Counted from the first letter of the stretch, positions 47,975 to 57,825 are shown. The stretch is 64,000 nt of DNA from Pseudoflavonifractor_A sp022772585 (GCF_052065415.1 NZ_JBQHUB010000012.1:1-64000); one strand, 5' to 3'. Notes: generated from the sequence alone by a model not told the origin. Numbers and translations are program-made.

Positions 47975-49309
47975 TTACTTTTTCAGGCGGGGATCCAGCG
48001 CGTCGCGCAGGCCGTCGCCAAACAGGTTGAAGGACAGGATCATTACGCTGAGGATGATGGCGGGGAAGAACAGGCGGTACGGATAGGTATACAGGCCGCC
48101 CAGCGCGTCGGAGGCCATGGAGCCAAGGCTGGCCAGGGGGGCGGAGACGCCCACGCCCAGGAAGGACAGGAAGGACTCCAGGAAGATGGCCGAGGGGATC
48201 TGCAGGCAGGTGGTGACCACGATCTGGCCCATGCAGTTGGGCAGCAGGTGACGCTTGATGATCCGTCCGCCGGAAGCGCCCAGGGCACGGGCGGCGGTGA
48301 CATACTCCTGCTCCTTGAGCTGGATGATCTGGCCGCGGATGATGCGGCTCATGGTGACCCAGTACAGCAGGCCGAAGGCGATGAACATGCCGATCAGGTT
48401 GGAGCCCAGCAGGTTGACCAGTTCGGCCAGCACATTGCCGCGGTTGGCGTTGACGAAACCCTTGAGAGTCTCATTCATGACCATGGAGATGAGCAGGATG
48501 ACCAGCACTTCGGGGATGGAATAGATGACCTCCACGATACGCTGCATCACCGCGTCCACCTTGCCGCCGCAGTAGCCGGAGATGGAGCCGTACACGGCGC
48601 CGATGACCAGCACCAGCAGCGCGGCGAACACGCCCACGATCATGGACACCCGGGTGCCCACCATGGTGCGCACCATCAGGTCACGGCCGTTGCGGTCGGT
48701 GCCGAAAAGATGGGGAAAGACCTTCTCGCCGTTGGCCATACGCTCCAGCTCCTTGTTGGAGTAGCCGCCCAGCTTGGCCTTGATGCCCAGCTTCTTGATC
48801 ATATAGGCGTTGAGCTCGTCACCGGAGAGGACGTTGCCCTCCTCATCGGTGATCTGGCCGGAGGCCTTGGCCTTGGCGCGGATCTTGGCCTCTTCAATGG
48901 GGGTGAGCTTCTTGCCGGCCTTTTCGGCCTCGGCCCGGGCCTGCTCCACCGCCTCATCCGGATCCAGGGTCTGGGTGGCCTCGGCCAGGCGGGCCTGATC
49001 CTCCAGCGAATAGTGCCAGGGATGCAGGTTCTCGGCGCCGGCGTTGAACTCGTCATAGCTGTAGGGCACGATGACGGGACCCACGAAGGCGAACAGGAAA
49101 ATAAGGATCAGCACCGCGGCGGCCACCATGGCCACCGTGTTTTTGCGCAGGCGGCGCCAGGCGTCGGCCCAGTAGGAGATGCTCTTGCGCTCGGCAATGA
49201 AGTTGGCCTTTTCCTCCCTGCCGGCGGGGGCAAAGTCAGCGTCGCCCAGTCCCATGATATATTCGTCGTTGATCTGGAGCGAGCCCATATGCTTGTACTT
49301 GTCTGCCAT
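47975..49309 (-). CDS. oppC: Oligopeptide ABC transporter permease OppC, with a large charged insert
   Basis: 444 residues, about 140 longer than typical OppC. The N-terminal tail carries the OppC domain motif ISYWADAWRRLRKNTVAMVAAAVLILIFLFAFVGPVIVPY (TM1). Between TM1 and the HLFGTDRNGRDLMVR motif lies a highly charged extracytoplasmic segment (about residues 90-215) rich in Glu, Ala and Lys (DPDEAVEQARAEAEKAGKKL). Permease core follows with TARALGASGGRIIKRHLLPN (EAA loop) and FNLFGDGLRDALDPRLKK at the end. The insert may contact the binding protein. Confidence 0.92.
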   Translation of the reverse strand: MADKYKHMGSLQINDEYIMGLGDADFAPAGREEKANFIAERKSISYWADAWRRLRKNTVAMVAAAVLILIFLFAFVGPVIVPYSYDEFNAGAENLHPWHYSLEDQARLAEATQTLDPDEAVEQARAEAEKAGKKLTPIEEAKIRAKAKASGQITDEEGNVLSGDELNAYMIKKLGIKAKLGGYSNKELERMANGEKVFPHLFGTDRNGRDLMVRTMVGTRVSMIVGVFAALLVLVIGAVYGSISGYCGGKVDAVMQRIVEVIYSIPEVLVILLISMVMNETLKGFVNANRGNVLAELVNLLGSNLIGMFIAFGLLYWVTMSRIIRGQIIQLKEQEYVTAARALGASGGRIIKRHLLPNCMGQIVVTTCLQIPSAIFLESFLSFLGVGVSAPLASLGSMASDALGGLYTYPYRLFFPAIILSVMILSFNLFGDGLRDALDPRLKK

Positions 49310-49314
49310 GATCC

Positions 49315-50250
49315 TTACTTGCCTCCCTTCGCCAGGTTGATGCGGGGATCCACCAGCTTATACAGCAGGTCCACCACCAGGTTCATCAGAACGATGAAGG
49401 TGGCCAGGAAGATGGTGGTGCCCATAATCACCGGATAGTCCCGGTTGGGGATGGCCTGGACAAAGTAGCGGCCCAGGCCGGGGATGTTGAACACCTTCTC
49501 CACCACGAAGCCGCCGGACAGGGTGAAGGCCACCTGGGGGCCCAGATAAGTGATGACCGGGATCAGGGCGTTGCGCAGAGCATGCTTGAAGATGATCTTA
49601 TTGGTCTTGAGGCCCTTGGCCCGGGCCGTCTTGATGTACTCCTGGTTGATGGCGTCCAGCATGGCCGCCCGGCTCTGTCGGGAGATATAACACATGGGAT
49701 AAAAGCCCAGGGAGAAGCAGGGCAGCACATAACTCTGCCACGACCCGTCGAACATGGTGGGGAACACCTGGGCCAGGCCGCCGCACAGGGTAAAGAGCAG
49801 CAGCGTGGCCGTCACGAAGGAGGGCATGGAGATACCCACCGTGCAGACGATACGCAGGGCGCTGTCCACCGGCTTGCCACGGTTATAGGCCGCGATACAC
49901 CCCAATGGGACGCCCACAGCCACCGCCCAGAGCAGGGCAATGATACCGATCTTGGCCGAGACCGGGAACATCTCCTTAATGATATTGATGACGGGATAGT
50001 TCTTCTGCATCTTGATGGAGGTGCCCATGTCCAGATGCAGAAGGTTCTTCAGGTATATGCCCAGCTGGATATGGAGGGGCTTGTCCAGTCCATGCTTGGC
50101 GTTGAGGGCCGCGATGACCTCCGGAGAGGGAGACTTGTCGCTGAGCCAGGGGTTGCCGGGGATCGCATGCATCAGGAAAAAGGTGATGCACGCCACCAGA
50201 AGGATGGTCAGCAGCGCCATCAGGACGCGCTTTACCACATATTTCGCCAT
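49315..50250 (-). CDS. oppB: Oligopeptide ABC transporter permease OppB
   Basis: 311 residues, six helices. MAKYVVKRVLMALLTILLVACITFFLMHAIPGNPW is the classic OppB N-terminus. TARAKGLKTNKIIFKHALRNALIPVITYLG is the EAA loop and NIPGLGRYFVQAIPNRDYPVIMG the C-terminal motif. It starts the oppBCDF operon, 5 bases upstream of oppC. Confidence 0.95.
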   Translation of the reverse strand: MAKYVVKRVLMALLTILLVACITFFLMHAIPGNPWLSDKSPSPEVIAALNAKHGLDKPLHIQLGIYLKNLLHLDMGTSIKMQKNYPVINIIKEMFPVSAKIGIIALLWAVAVGVPLGCIAAYNRGKPVDSALRIVCTVGISMPSFVTATLLLFTLCGGLAQVFPTMFDGSWQSYVLPCFSLGFYPMCYISRQSRAAMLDAINQEYIKTARAKGLKTNKIIFKHALRNALIPVITYLGPQVAFTLSGGFVVEKVFNIPGLGRYFVQAIPNRDYPVIMGTTIFLATFIVLMNLVVDLLYKLVDPRINLAKGGK

Positions 50251-50407
50251 GATCTCACTTCCTATGACTTTCTTTTTGGGCCATTCACATACTTACCCCC
50301 GGCAAATAAGGGACGACGCACCGCCCGGCGGCCGCGCCGGCGGCCTTTTCGGACACCATAAAGCCGTATCGACCCCTGTCTACCGAGGGTATATTAATGG
50401 TTTGTAT

Positions 50408-50436
50408 ATTTTACCGTAAATAATGTCCGCAGTCAA
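50408..50436 (-). promoter_or_regulatory. Promoter of oppBCDF
   Basis: Read on minus: TTGACT (50431-50436), 17 bp, TAAAAT (50408-50413). About 155 bases of leader follow, with a GC-rich inverted repeat near 50320-50345. Confidence 0.82.
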
Positions 50437-50478
50437 GAGACATTTTGTGGATTATTCGTTCTTTCCTGCGCTACCGTT

Positions 50479-51429
50479 TTATTGCATTAGCTCGCTAATA
50501 TATTGCAATTCAGGTCCATTTTGAAGAATTGCACTGTGTTTTTCAACCATTTCGTCGGGATAATAGGACTCTTTTGCCTTCCGCAGACCGGGGACACCCA
50601 TATCGTCTTCCCGATTCAGACAGCAAATTTCAGGGTACTTCTCCCGGACCCGCCGGGCAAACTCCCGGTTGATGAGGGGATAGGCCCCCCGCAGCTCATT
50701 GTAGGCTTTCTCAAAATGCACATCGTAAATCGTGGAATTCAGCCGGTCGCCCATGGTGAAGGCCACTACCTCGCCGCAGATGCGGATCAGTCCGCCCTCC
50801 AGTCCCAGCGCCTCAAAGTGCTCCATCGCCTCCCGCAGGGCTATGCCCTCATTGCCCAGATCCGCTTCCTCCTGCCTGCCCTCCCGCTCCCGGCTGCGGC
50901 GGTACCACTCCCGGTCCATCTCCAGGCACTCGGGCAGCAGCGCGGGGGTCAGCTCCTCATAGCGCCAGTCCGGGAATTCCCGTTCCAGAGCGCTGATGTG
51001 GTTTCGCTTATTGTGCATCTTCTTGCCCGGCAGGTCGGCCAGCCGGTGGATGTCGTAGAGATAATCGTACCCGTCCCGGTCAGGCTGAAAGGCGAAGCGG
51101 CCCGGGAAGAGCCCCTCCAGCTCGTCCATCTGCCGTGGCGTCAGGCACACCAGGCGCAATGTCTCCCCCCGTGCCCCGGCGTCCCGGGCCAGTTCCCGGA
51201 TCACCGGCCGCACATCCCCGGCTCCGGCGGGATAGAGGCAGCTGCACCCCAGGGCGCCGCACAGATGGACCGCCAGGAAGCCCTCCACCCGGGCGATCCG
51301 GTAATGGAAGGCCTTCCGCCAGGTATACAGATTGGTGAAATTATATTCACATCCCTTATAATCCGCCTGTGCCAGCAGTCCGTCCACCCACGGCTTGTCC
51401 GCCAGCGTCGGTTCACGAAAATCGATCAT
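50479..51429 (-). CDS. DUF2156 family protein (phosphatidylglycerol lysyltransferase C-terminal-like, GNAT fold)
   Basis: 316 residues. The start MIDFREPTLADKPWVDGLLAQADYKGCEYNFTNLYTWR and the end CLNREDDMGVPGLRKAKESYYPDEMVEKH mark the DUF2156 family, a tandem GNAT-like fold related to the MprF aminoacyl-transfer domain. It is soluble, with no membrane part, so lipid lysylation as in MprF is not assured. The ATG at 51429 follows GAAGG; a longer frame to 51510 has no support. Confidence 0.88.
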   Translation of the reverse strand: MIDFREPTLADKPWVDGLLAQADYKGCEYNFTNLYTWRKAFHYRIARVEGFLAVHLCGALGCSCLYPAGAGDVRPVIRELARDAGARGETLRLVCLTPRQMDELEGLFPGRFAFQPDRDGYDYLYDIHRLADLPGKKMHNKRNHISALEREFPDWRYEELTPALLPECLEMDREWYRRSREREGRQEEADLGNEGIALREAMEHFEALGLEGGLIRICGEVVAFTMGDRLNSTIYDVHFEKAYNELRGAYPLINREFARRVREKYPEICCLNREDDMGVPGLRKAKESYYPDEMVEKHSAILQNGPELQYISELMQ

Positions 51430-51515
51430 CGGTCCATCCTTCTCCTTTGGGTCGCACTCTTTTCGCGATTTTCCCGGTGATATCCTACCACGCCCGTCTG
51501 AAAATAGCAAGTGGA

Positions 51516-51548
51516 AGGAGTCCCCACACTCACGGCGCGGGGACTCCT
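51516..51548 (-). terminator. Hairpin after dpaB
   Basis: A 10-bp stem AGGAGTCCCC (51516-51525) pairs with 51539-51548. No clear T run follows, so it may be a weak terminator. Confidence 0.5.
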
Positions 51549-51555
51549 CTCCCTG

Positions 51556-52134
51556 TCAGCTCCCCAGCAGCACCGGCTGGAGCTGTTCTCCCCGGCGGGC
51601 CGCCTCGATGGCCGCCGGCACCCGGCTGAAATCGGCCATCAGCGAGGTAGGTTTGCGTTCCGGATCGTCCTGCCGGAAGGGCACGAAGTAGACGTTTTTC
51701 TTTTCCAGCAGCGTCCCGATGTGCCTGGCGGAGGCCGCCAGACCGTCGTTGGTGGACAGCGCCACCACCACGGGCCGCCCGTTGCGCAGGTGGGCCTTGG
51801 CCGCCATGGTCACTGAGGAGTCGGTGATGCCCGAGGCCAGCTTGGCCAGTGTATTTCCGGTGCAGGGGCAGATCACCAGCACATCCAGCAGTTTCTGGGG
51901 GCCGATGGGCTCAGCCTTGACAATGGAATCGATGACCCGGCGGTCGCAGATGCGCTCCATCTCCCGCATAAAGTCATGGGCGTTGCCAAAGCGGGTATCG
52001 GTGGCGGCGCTCCGCTCCGAGACGATGGGGATCACGTGCTCATATCTTCGTGCCACCTCTTCCAGGGCCTCCATGGCCCGGCTGTAAGTACAAAAAGAGC
52101 CGCAGAAGGCAAAGCCGATATTACATGCTTCCAT
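51556..52134 (-). CDS. dpaB: Dipicolinate synthase subunit B (SpoVFB)
   Basis: DpaB, a flavoprotein-like subunit, makes dipicolinic acid with DpaA from dihydrodipicolinate in the mother cell. The 192-residue protein has NIGFAFCGSFCTYSRAMEALEEVARR, DVLVICPCTGNTLAKLASGITDSSVTMAAKAHLRNGRPVVVALSTNDGLAASARHIGTLLEKKNVYFVPFRQDDP, the standard DpaB pattern. I use the ATG at 52134 (GGGAG 7 bases upstream). It starts 2 bases after the dpaA stop. Its partner gene is truncated. Confidence 0.94.
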   Translation of the reverse strand: MEACNIGFAFCGSFCTYSRAMEALEEVARRYEHVIPIVSERSAATDTRFGNAHDFMREMERICDRRVIDSIVKAEPIGPQKLLDVLVICPCTGNTLAKLASGITDSSVTMAAKAHLRNGRPVVVALSTNDGLAASARHIGTLLEKKNVYFVPFRQDDPERKPTSLMADFSRVPAAIEAARRGEQLQPVLLGS

Positions 52135-52136
52135 AC

Positions 52137-52289
52137 TCACACTCCCAATTCATTGAGGATATTATAGATGGCGGTGCGGATGGCACGGCCTGCGGTCACC
52201 GGCGCGGTCTTTCCCGGCAGGGAGAGGGCCCAGATGGCACGCACCCCCAGGCGGCGCGCCGCCTCAAAGTCCACCCCGGCGGATGTGGG
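52137..52289 (-). pseudogene. dpaA: 3' end of dpaA (dipicolinate synthase subunit A), interrupted
   Basis: On minus, directly before dpaB, an open stretch reads PTSAGVDFEAARRLGVRAIWALSLPGKTAPVTAGRAIRTAIYNILNELGV. This is the C-terminus of DpaA (the conserved LPGK(x)AP(x)TAG and IYNIL). The remaining 240 or so N-terminal residues are missing. Upstream on minus the frame runs into a stop at 52308 and then into a serine recombinase. The junction lies between about 52284 and 52310. The rest of dpaA is not found elsewhere in the window. This is either a dead gene or one half of an excisable arrangement. Confidence 0.85.
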
Positions 52290-52356
52290 GATCGGATACG
52301 GGGTGCGTCAGGTCTGCCTCCTTCCGGAGGACTGACAGCGCATAAAAAGCAGGCCG
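52284..52356. other. Candidate recombination junction (att) between dpaA and the recombinase gene
   Basis: The boundary where dpaA-like coding ends and the recombinase flank begins. Large serine recombinase genes usually lie right beside one att site, as here. A short inverted repeat (CTTCCGGAGGACTG region, 52321-52334) is present. No matching second site could be found by eye in the window. Confidence 0.4.
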
Positions 52357-53886
52357 TCAGACAGTTTCCTGTCCCTCCGGCCTGCAAAAGCGGAACTCCA
52401 ATTCGACGGTCTGATCGGCGTGGATGAGGACACGGGCCAGCAGGGAGGTTACAGCCGCCCGGTCCAGGGTGTCAAAGGTCAGGAACTGATGGATCTGCTC
52501 TGCAAAGTCCCTGTGTGTACTCTCCTGCTCCATGTGCTGCCGTGCCTCTTCCAATATCCCCTCCCATCCTGCACGCTCCTCCCGGTTCCGTGCCAGCAGT
52601 GTCCGGAACTCCCCCTCCAGCAGCACTCCGGCTTCCCTGTCCTGATAGAGCTGCTCCAGGACTGCGTTCAGCCGTTCCAGCTTCTGCCGGGCAGCCCGCT
52701 GCCGCCGCTCCGCACCATCCGCGGCGTCCTCATTTTGGAGCGCCTTTTGGATTTCCCTTTCATCCAACTGCCCGGCCAACGCCCTGAGTTCCCTTTGGAT
52801 CGCTCCGATCACGGCGTCCTCCCGGATGCGGTGGGCGGTACACAGGTGGAGCCTTCCTCCCTTCCGGTAGCCTTGGCAGACCATGCAGGTCCTCGTTTCG
52901 CTCTCCCTGACGTAGGTCATGGGAGAGCCGCAGTCGGCGCAAAAGGCCAGCCCGGTCAGCAGGTGACCGCCCCGGCCGCTGTGCGTATAGCTCCGTACGG
53001 CCAGCATCTCCCGGACCCGGTCAAAGGTATCCTGGGAGACCAGCGGCTCGTGGGTATTGGGGATGATGATCCATGCTTCCTCGGGGAGCGTGACCCGCCG
53101 CGAGAGCTTGTAGTTGACCTTTTCCCGCCGGTTCTGGGTCAGATGTCCCGCGTATGTGGGGTTGGTCAGGATGCGCCGCACCATGGTATCGCTCCATACG
53201 CCGGGAAAGCGGCTGCCTGTGATACCGCCGCCCTTACGCTGGGAAGGCGTGGGTACGCCCTGCTCGGTCAGCGCCTTTGCCACCCCCATGACGGAGCCAC
53301 CGGCCAGATACATCCGAAAGATCCGGCGGACCACCTCAGCCCCCTCCAGCTCCACGATCAGGTGCCCTTTCTCCTCCGGGTCCTTCCGGTAGCCCAGGGG
53401 CGGCGAGGCGCCGATGAATTTCCCCTCCCGCTTCCGTGTCGTCAGGGCGGCGCGGACCTTTCTGGAGATATCCGCCGTGTAGAAATCATTGGCCGCCGTG
53501 AGGAAGGGAAAAAGCGCCCCGGCCGCGCCCGGTTCCGCAGTGTCAAACCCTTCAGCCACAGAGATATAGCGCACCTGGTGCTGCGGAAAATAGATCTGGT
53601 AATAATAGGCTGTCCCGATCTGGTCACGGCCCAGCCGGGACAGGTCCTTGGTAATGACGGTATCGATCTTTCCTGCGGCAATGTCATCCAGCAGTCTGCG
53701 GAAGCCCGGGCGGTCGAAATTGGTCCCGGAGTAGCCGTCGTCCGAATAGATCTCAGCTGCCTGCCAGCCGCGTCTGTGTACGTATTGCATCAGGCCGCTT
53801 CGTTGGTTTTCGATGCTCATGGACTCACCTGCCCGCTCGTCATCCCTTGACAGGCGGAGGTAGAGGCCTATTTTCTGCCCGTCCAT
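52357..53886 (-). CDS. Large serine recombinase
   Basis: 509 residues. The N-terminal resolvase domain (about 5-150) has the catalytic serine in GLYLRLSRDDER, with DGYSGTNFDRPGFRRLLDDIAAGKIDTVITKDLSRLGRD. The Recombinase domain is at about 165-270 (PPLGYRKDPEEKGHLIVE...VVRRIFRMYLAGGSV...LTNPTYAGHL), then a zinc ribbon (CADCGSPMTYV...CMVCQGY) and a C-terminal coiled coil. It belongs to the TnpX/SpoIVCA-like group that moves integrative elements or excises elements from sporulation genes. I start at the ATG at 53886; a longer frame to 53970 overlaps a small upstream ORF. It reads towards the broken dpaA. Confidence 0.93.
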   Translation of the reverse strand: MDGQKIGLYLRLSRDDERAGESMSIENQRSGLMQYVHRRGWQAAEIYSDDGYSGTNFDRPGFRRLLDDIAAGKIDTVITKDLSRLGRDQIGTAYYYQIYFPQHQVRYISVAEGFDTAEPGAAGALFPFLTAANDFYTADISRKVRAALTTRKREGKFIGASPPLGYRKDPEEKGHLIVELEGAEVVRRIFRMYLAGGSVMGVAKALTEQGVPTPSQRKGGGITGSRFPGVWSDTMVRRILTNPTYAGHLTQNRREKVNYKLSRRVTLPEEAWIIIPNTHEPLVSQDTFDRVREMLAVRSYTHSGRGGHLLTGLAFCADCGSPMTYVRESETRTCMVCQGYRKGGRLHLCTAHRIREDAVIGAIQRELRALAGQLDEREIQKALQNEDAADGAERRQRAARQKLERLNAVLEQLYQDREAGVLLEGEFRTLLARNREERAGWEGILEEARQHMEQESTHRDFAEQIHQFLTFDTLDRAAVTSLLARVLIHADQTVELEFRFCRPEGQETV

Positions 53887-53981
53887 TCTTTTTCGTCCTC
53901 TCTCTTCCGCCCGCGCAGCAGACGGATCAGCTGCTCCTGCAGCGTGGGCCCCTGGGCAGGGAAACCACAAATGACCTTCAT
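53868..53981 (-). CDS. Small ORF upstream of and overlapping the recombinase
   Basis: 37 codons (starting MKVICGFPAQGPTLQEQL, ending EDEKEWTGRK) with a very strong GGAGG 9 bases before the ATG. It overlaps the recombinase start by 19 bases, which suggests translational coupling. Short ORFs in this place are common in front of TnpX-type recombinases in Clostridia. Function unknown. Confidence 0.6.
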   Translation of the reverse strand: MKVICGFPAQGPTLQEQLIRLLRGRKREDEKEWTGRK

Positions 53982-54203
53982 AAAACAGAAACCTCCTTCA
54001 TTGCCGCCTTCGCGTGCTTTTCAGGGTTATCATATGCGGCAGCACAAGGAGACCATTCCGCTTGTGTGCTGCGCTTAGGTGTGCTGCTGTTTTTATGGAT
54101 CTCCCGAATTGTCCGGCCGTTCGATCAGGGGACGGGAAGGATGGCCGCCGTAATATGGTCAAAATGAAGGCCGTTTCCTTCTTTGATTCTTGTTTGAAAT
54201 AAA
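53982..54203. other. Intergenic region between recombinase unit and EAL gene
   Basis: About 220 bases of mixed composition without a credible gene. Open frames are short and lack ribosome binding sites. A partial inverted repeat (GCAGCACAAG near 54033 with CTTGTGTGCTGC near 54062) is visible. It could be a promoter or part of the element end; nothing firmer is seen. Confidence 0.35.
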
Positions 54204-54232
54204 TTGCGCATAGTGTTATGGTATGATATAAT
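54204..54232 (+). promoter_or_regulatory. Promoter of the EAL gene
   Basis: TTGCGC (54204-54209), 17 bp, TATAAT (54227-54232). Confidence 0.7.
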
Positions 54233-54297
54233 TGTGTTATAAATTAAAATTTTGTAACCACTTGTCCGGTCATTTTTGAGAAAGAAGGGATTTTTCC

Positions 54298-56244
54298 ATG
54301 ATCCGGTGGTCTCTCACGGCGGAATTCCTCTCTTTTATCACCATTGTGATCCTGTTTCTCTACTACAATGAGCGCGGTCGCTTCCCCACGCACCGCCGCA
54401 GCCTTTATCTTCTCTGTCTCTGCGCCTCCGGCGGCTCCATCCTGCTCAACGCTCTGTGCGTCTATGCCATCGCAGTCCCGGACCTGCTCCCGCTGTGGCT
54501 GAGCTGGCTCCTCAACAGCCTGTATTTTCTGCTGTGCGTCTCCGTATGCTCCCTGATCGCCGGCTTTCTCTTTGCATTGCTGCTGGAGCATGTATATGAC
54601 AAGCGCTGCCTGCACCGGGCGCTGGCTGCCATCATCGCCCTCACCGCCGGGTTTGCCCTGCTCACTCTCTGGAACCTGCGCAGCGGCGTTCTCTTTTTCT
54701 TTGACGAGGCCGGCGGCTACCACCGGGGGCCCCTCAACGCCATGGGCTACTGCATTCTGGGCGTGGAGCTGGTCATGCTGGTGCTCTGCTATCTGCGCAA
54801 CCGGTCCAGCGTCTCCCGCCCCATGGTCCGCGTGATGCACGTACTGCCCCCTCTTTTGGTGCTTATGACCGTGTTCCAGCGGCTCTATCCCGGACTGCTG
54901 CTCAACGGCACTCTGCTGGCCCAGGCCAACCTGATCGTATTCATCAGTTTCCACACCCGCAGCGTAGAGCTGGACAGTTTGACCGGCATCCGGAACCGGG
55001 CGTCTTTTTTTCGCGAGCTCACACTGCGTTCCGGCGGCCGCCAGCCCCTCCAGCTCATTCTGATCTCGCTGGCCCAGTTTGCCCAGGTCAACCAGAAATA
55101 CGGCTATCCTGCCGGAGACGCACTGCTCTATGAGACGGCCCGGTATCTGGATGGCGTCTTTCCCTCCTTTACCGCCTTCCGGTTCAACAATGTGGAGTTC
55201 GTCCTGCTCGGCCCCGCTCAGGATGAACGTGAGGCCTGCCGGCGGCTGGATATCCTGGAGCGGCGGTTCCGGGAGCCCTGGCAGCTGGGCGGACTGTCTC
55301 TTACCCTTTCCGTGAATCTGGCCGACGTCGTATACACCGGCGGCAGCCGGCAGACCCCCGCCCAGCTCATCGACTTTCTGGAATACGCCGCCCGTCTGGC
55401 CCGGCAGGAAAACCGTCCTCTCGTCCGTTTTGACCCCGATGTGGAAGCCCGGTTCCGGCGGCGGCAGCACCTGGTGGACCTGATGCGGAGCTCCATCCGG
55501 CAGCGCCGGTTCCAGATCTGGTATCAGCCGGTCTATTGCCTCCACGGCCGCCACTTCTGCTCGGCCGAAGCCCTTCTTCGCCTGACCGACTATGACGGCG
55601 CCCCCATCTCCCCCGGCGAGTTCATTCCCCTGGCGGAGGAGACCGGCCTGATCGACGAGCTGAGCTGGATCGTTCTGGAGGAGGTCTGCCGCTTCCTGGG
55701 TGCCGGGCGGGCAGGTCCCCTTCAGTACGTTTCCATCAATCTCTCCCCCCGCCAGTTCCGGGATCCCGGCCTGATTCACCGGGTCCGCGCCGCGCTGGAC
55801 CGTTTTCAGGTCCCGCCCGGCCGGCTGAAGATTGAGATCACGGAGCAGGTGTTTCTGGAGGATACCAAACGGGCGGAGGCCATCGTCTCCTCCCTGACCG
55901 ATTACGGCGTCCGGTTCTTTATGGATGATTTCGGCACCGGGTACTCCAACCTCTCCTGTGTGCTGGGTCTTCCCTTTGAGTACATCAAGCTGGACCGCAG
56001 CCTGATCGCGCCCCTGCCAGACGATCCCCAGGCCGGCCTTATGGTACGCACCCTTATCCAGCTCTTTCACGGTCTGGGGAAACGGCTCATCGCTGAGGGC
56101 GTGGAGACCGCCTCTCAGGCCGAGCTGCTCTGCCGCTGCGGTGCCGACAGCATCCAGGGCTTTTACTACGCCCACCCCATGCCGGAGGGCGACTTTATCC
56201 GCTTCCTTTCCGCCGCGCCTCCCTCCGCCGCGGAGCAGTCCTGA
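54298..56244 (+). CDS. Membrane cyclic-di-GMP phosphodiesterase (degenerate GGDEF + EAL)
   Basis: 648 residues. The N-terminal part (1-215) has about six to seven transmembrane helices. The GGDEF domain (about 225-385) keeps DSLTGIRNRASFFREL, but the active motif is NNVEF instead of GGDEF, so it cannot make c-di-GMP. The EAL domain (about 400-640) is complete: SAEALLRL, SINLSPRQF, KIEITEQVF, MDDFGTGYSNLS, IKLDRSLI, AEGVETASQ and GFYYAHPM. It probably hydrolyses c-di-GMP, with the dead GGDEF as a regulatory site. It stands alone between the recombinase and the liv operon. Confidence 0.92.
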   Translation: MIRWSLTAEFLSFITIVILFLYYNERGRFPTHRRSLYLLCLCASGGSILLNALCVYAIAVPDLLPLWLSWLLNSLYFLLCVSVCSLIAGFLFALLLEHVYDKRCLHRALAAIIALTAGFALLTLWNLRSGVLFFFDEAGGYHRGPLNAMGYCILGVELVMLVLCYLRNRSSVSRPMVRVMHVLPPLLVLMTVFQRLYPGLLLNGTLLAQANLIVFISFHTRSVELDSLTGIRNRASFFRELTLRSGGRQPLQLILISLAQFAQVNQKYGYPAGDALLYETARYLDGVFPSFTAFRFNNVEFVLLGPAQDEREACRRLDILERRFREPWQLGGLSLTLSVNLADVVYTGGSRQTPAQLIDFLEYAARLARQENRPLVRFDPDVEARFRRRQHLVDLMRSSIRQRRFQIWYQPVYCLHGRHFCSAEALLRLTDYDGAPISPGEFIPLAEETGLIDELSWIVLEEVCRFLGAGRAGPLQYVSINLSPRQFRDPGLIHRVRAALDRFQVPPGRLKIEITEQVFLEDTKRAEAIVSSLTDYGVRFFMDDFGTGYSNLSCVLGLPFEYIKLDRSLIAPLPDDPQAGLMVRTLIQLFHGLGKRLIAEGVETASQAELLCRCGADSIQGFYYAHPMPEGDFIRFLSAAPPSAAEQS

Positions 56245-56282
56245 CAAAAAAGCGCCCCCGGTCCAAACCGACCGGGGGCGCC
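56245..56282 (-). terminator. Terminator of the liv operon
   Basis: GCGCCCCCGGTC/GACCGGGGGCGC stem around CAAACC, followed on minus by TTTTTTG. It also lies just after the stop of the convergent EAL gene. Confidence 0.92.
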
Positions 56283-56295
56283 TGCGTGTTCCCGC

Positions 56296-56980
56296 TTATT
56301 TGCCCAGATAGGCTTTTTTGACCGCCTCGTTGGCCATCAGCTCGCGGCCGGGGCCGGACAGGGTGATCCGCCCCGTCTCCATCACATAGCCCAGGTCGGC
56401 GGTGTGGAGGGCCATGTTGGCGTTCTGCTCGATGAGCAGGATGGTCACGCCCTGTTTGTTGATCTCCCGGATGATCTCAAAGATCCCCTTGACCACCAGC
56501 GGCGCCAGGCCCAGGGACGGTTCATCCATCATCATGATCTTGGGCCGGGACATGAGGGCGCGGCCCACGGCCAGCATCTGCTGCTCGCCGCCGGACAGGG
56601 TGCCCGCCGCCTGCCAGGAGCGCTCCTTCAGCCGGGGGAAGAGGTCATAGACCCACCGCAGGTCCTCGTCCAGGCTGTCCTTGCGGAGATAGGCCCCGAT
56701 CTTCAGGTTCTCCAATACCGTCAGGTCGGGGAAGACCCGCCGTCCCTCGGGCACCAGGGTGATGCCCTTGGACACGATGCGGTCGGGAGACAGGCCGGTG
56801 ATGTCCTCCGCCTGGAGGTGGATCCGGCCGCTGGTCGGCTTCACCAGTCCGGCAATGGTGCGCAGAGTGGTGGACTTTCCGGCGCCGTTGGCGCCGATGA
56901 GCGTCACGATCTGGCGCTCGGGCACCTCAAAGGTGATCCCCTTGACGGCCTCGATGCCGCCGTATCTCACTTTCAGGTCG

Positions 56981-56994
<14 letters not shown>
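56296..56994 (-). CDS. livF: Branched-chain amino acid ABC transporter ATPase LivF
   Basis: 232 residues. MLKIDDLKVRYGGIEAVKGITFEVPERQIVTLIGANGAGKSTTLRTIAGL carries Walker A; signature LSGGEQQMLAVGRALMSRP; Walker B IMMMDEPSLGLAP; and LIEQNANMALHTADLGYVMETGRI, which is specific to LivF. It starts at 56994, overlapping the livG stop by 14 bases. Last gene of livKHMGF. Confidence 0.95.
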
Positions 56995-57825
<831 letters not shown>

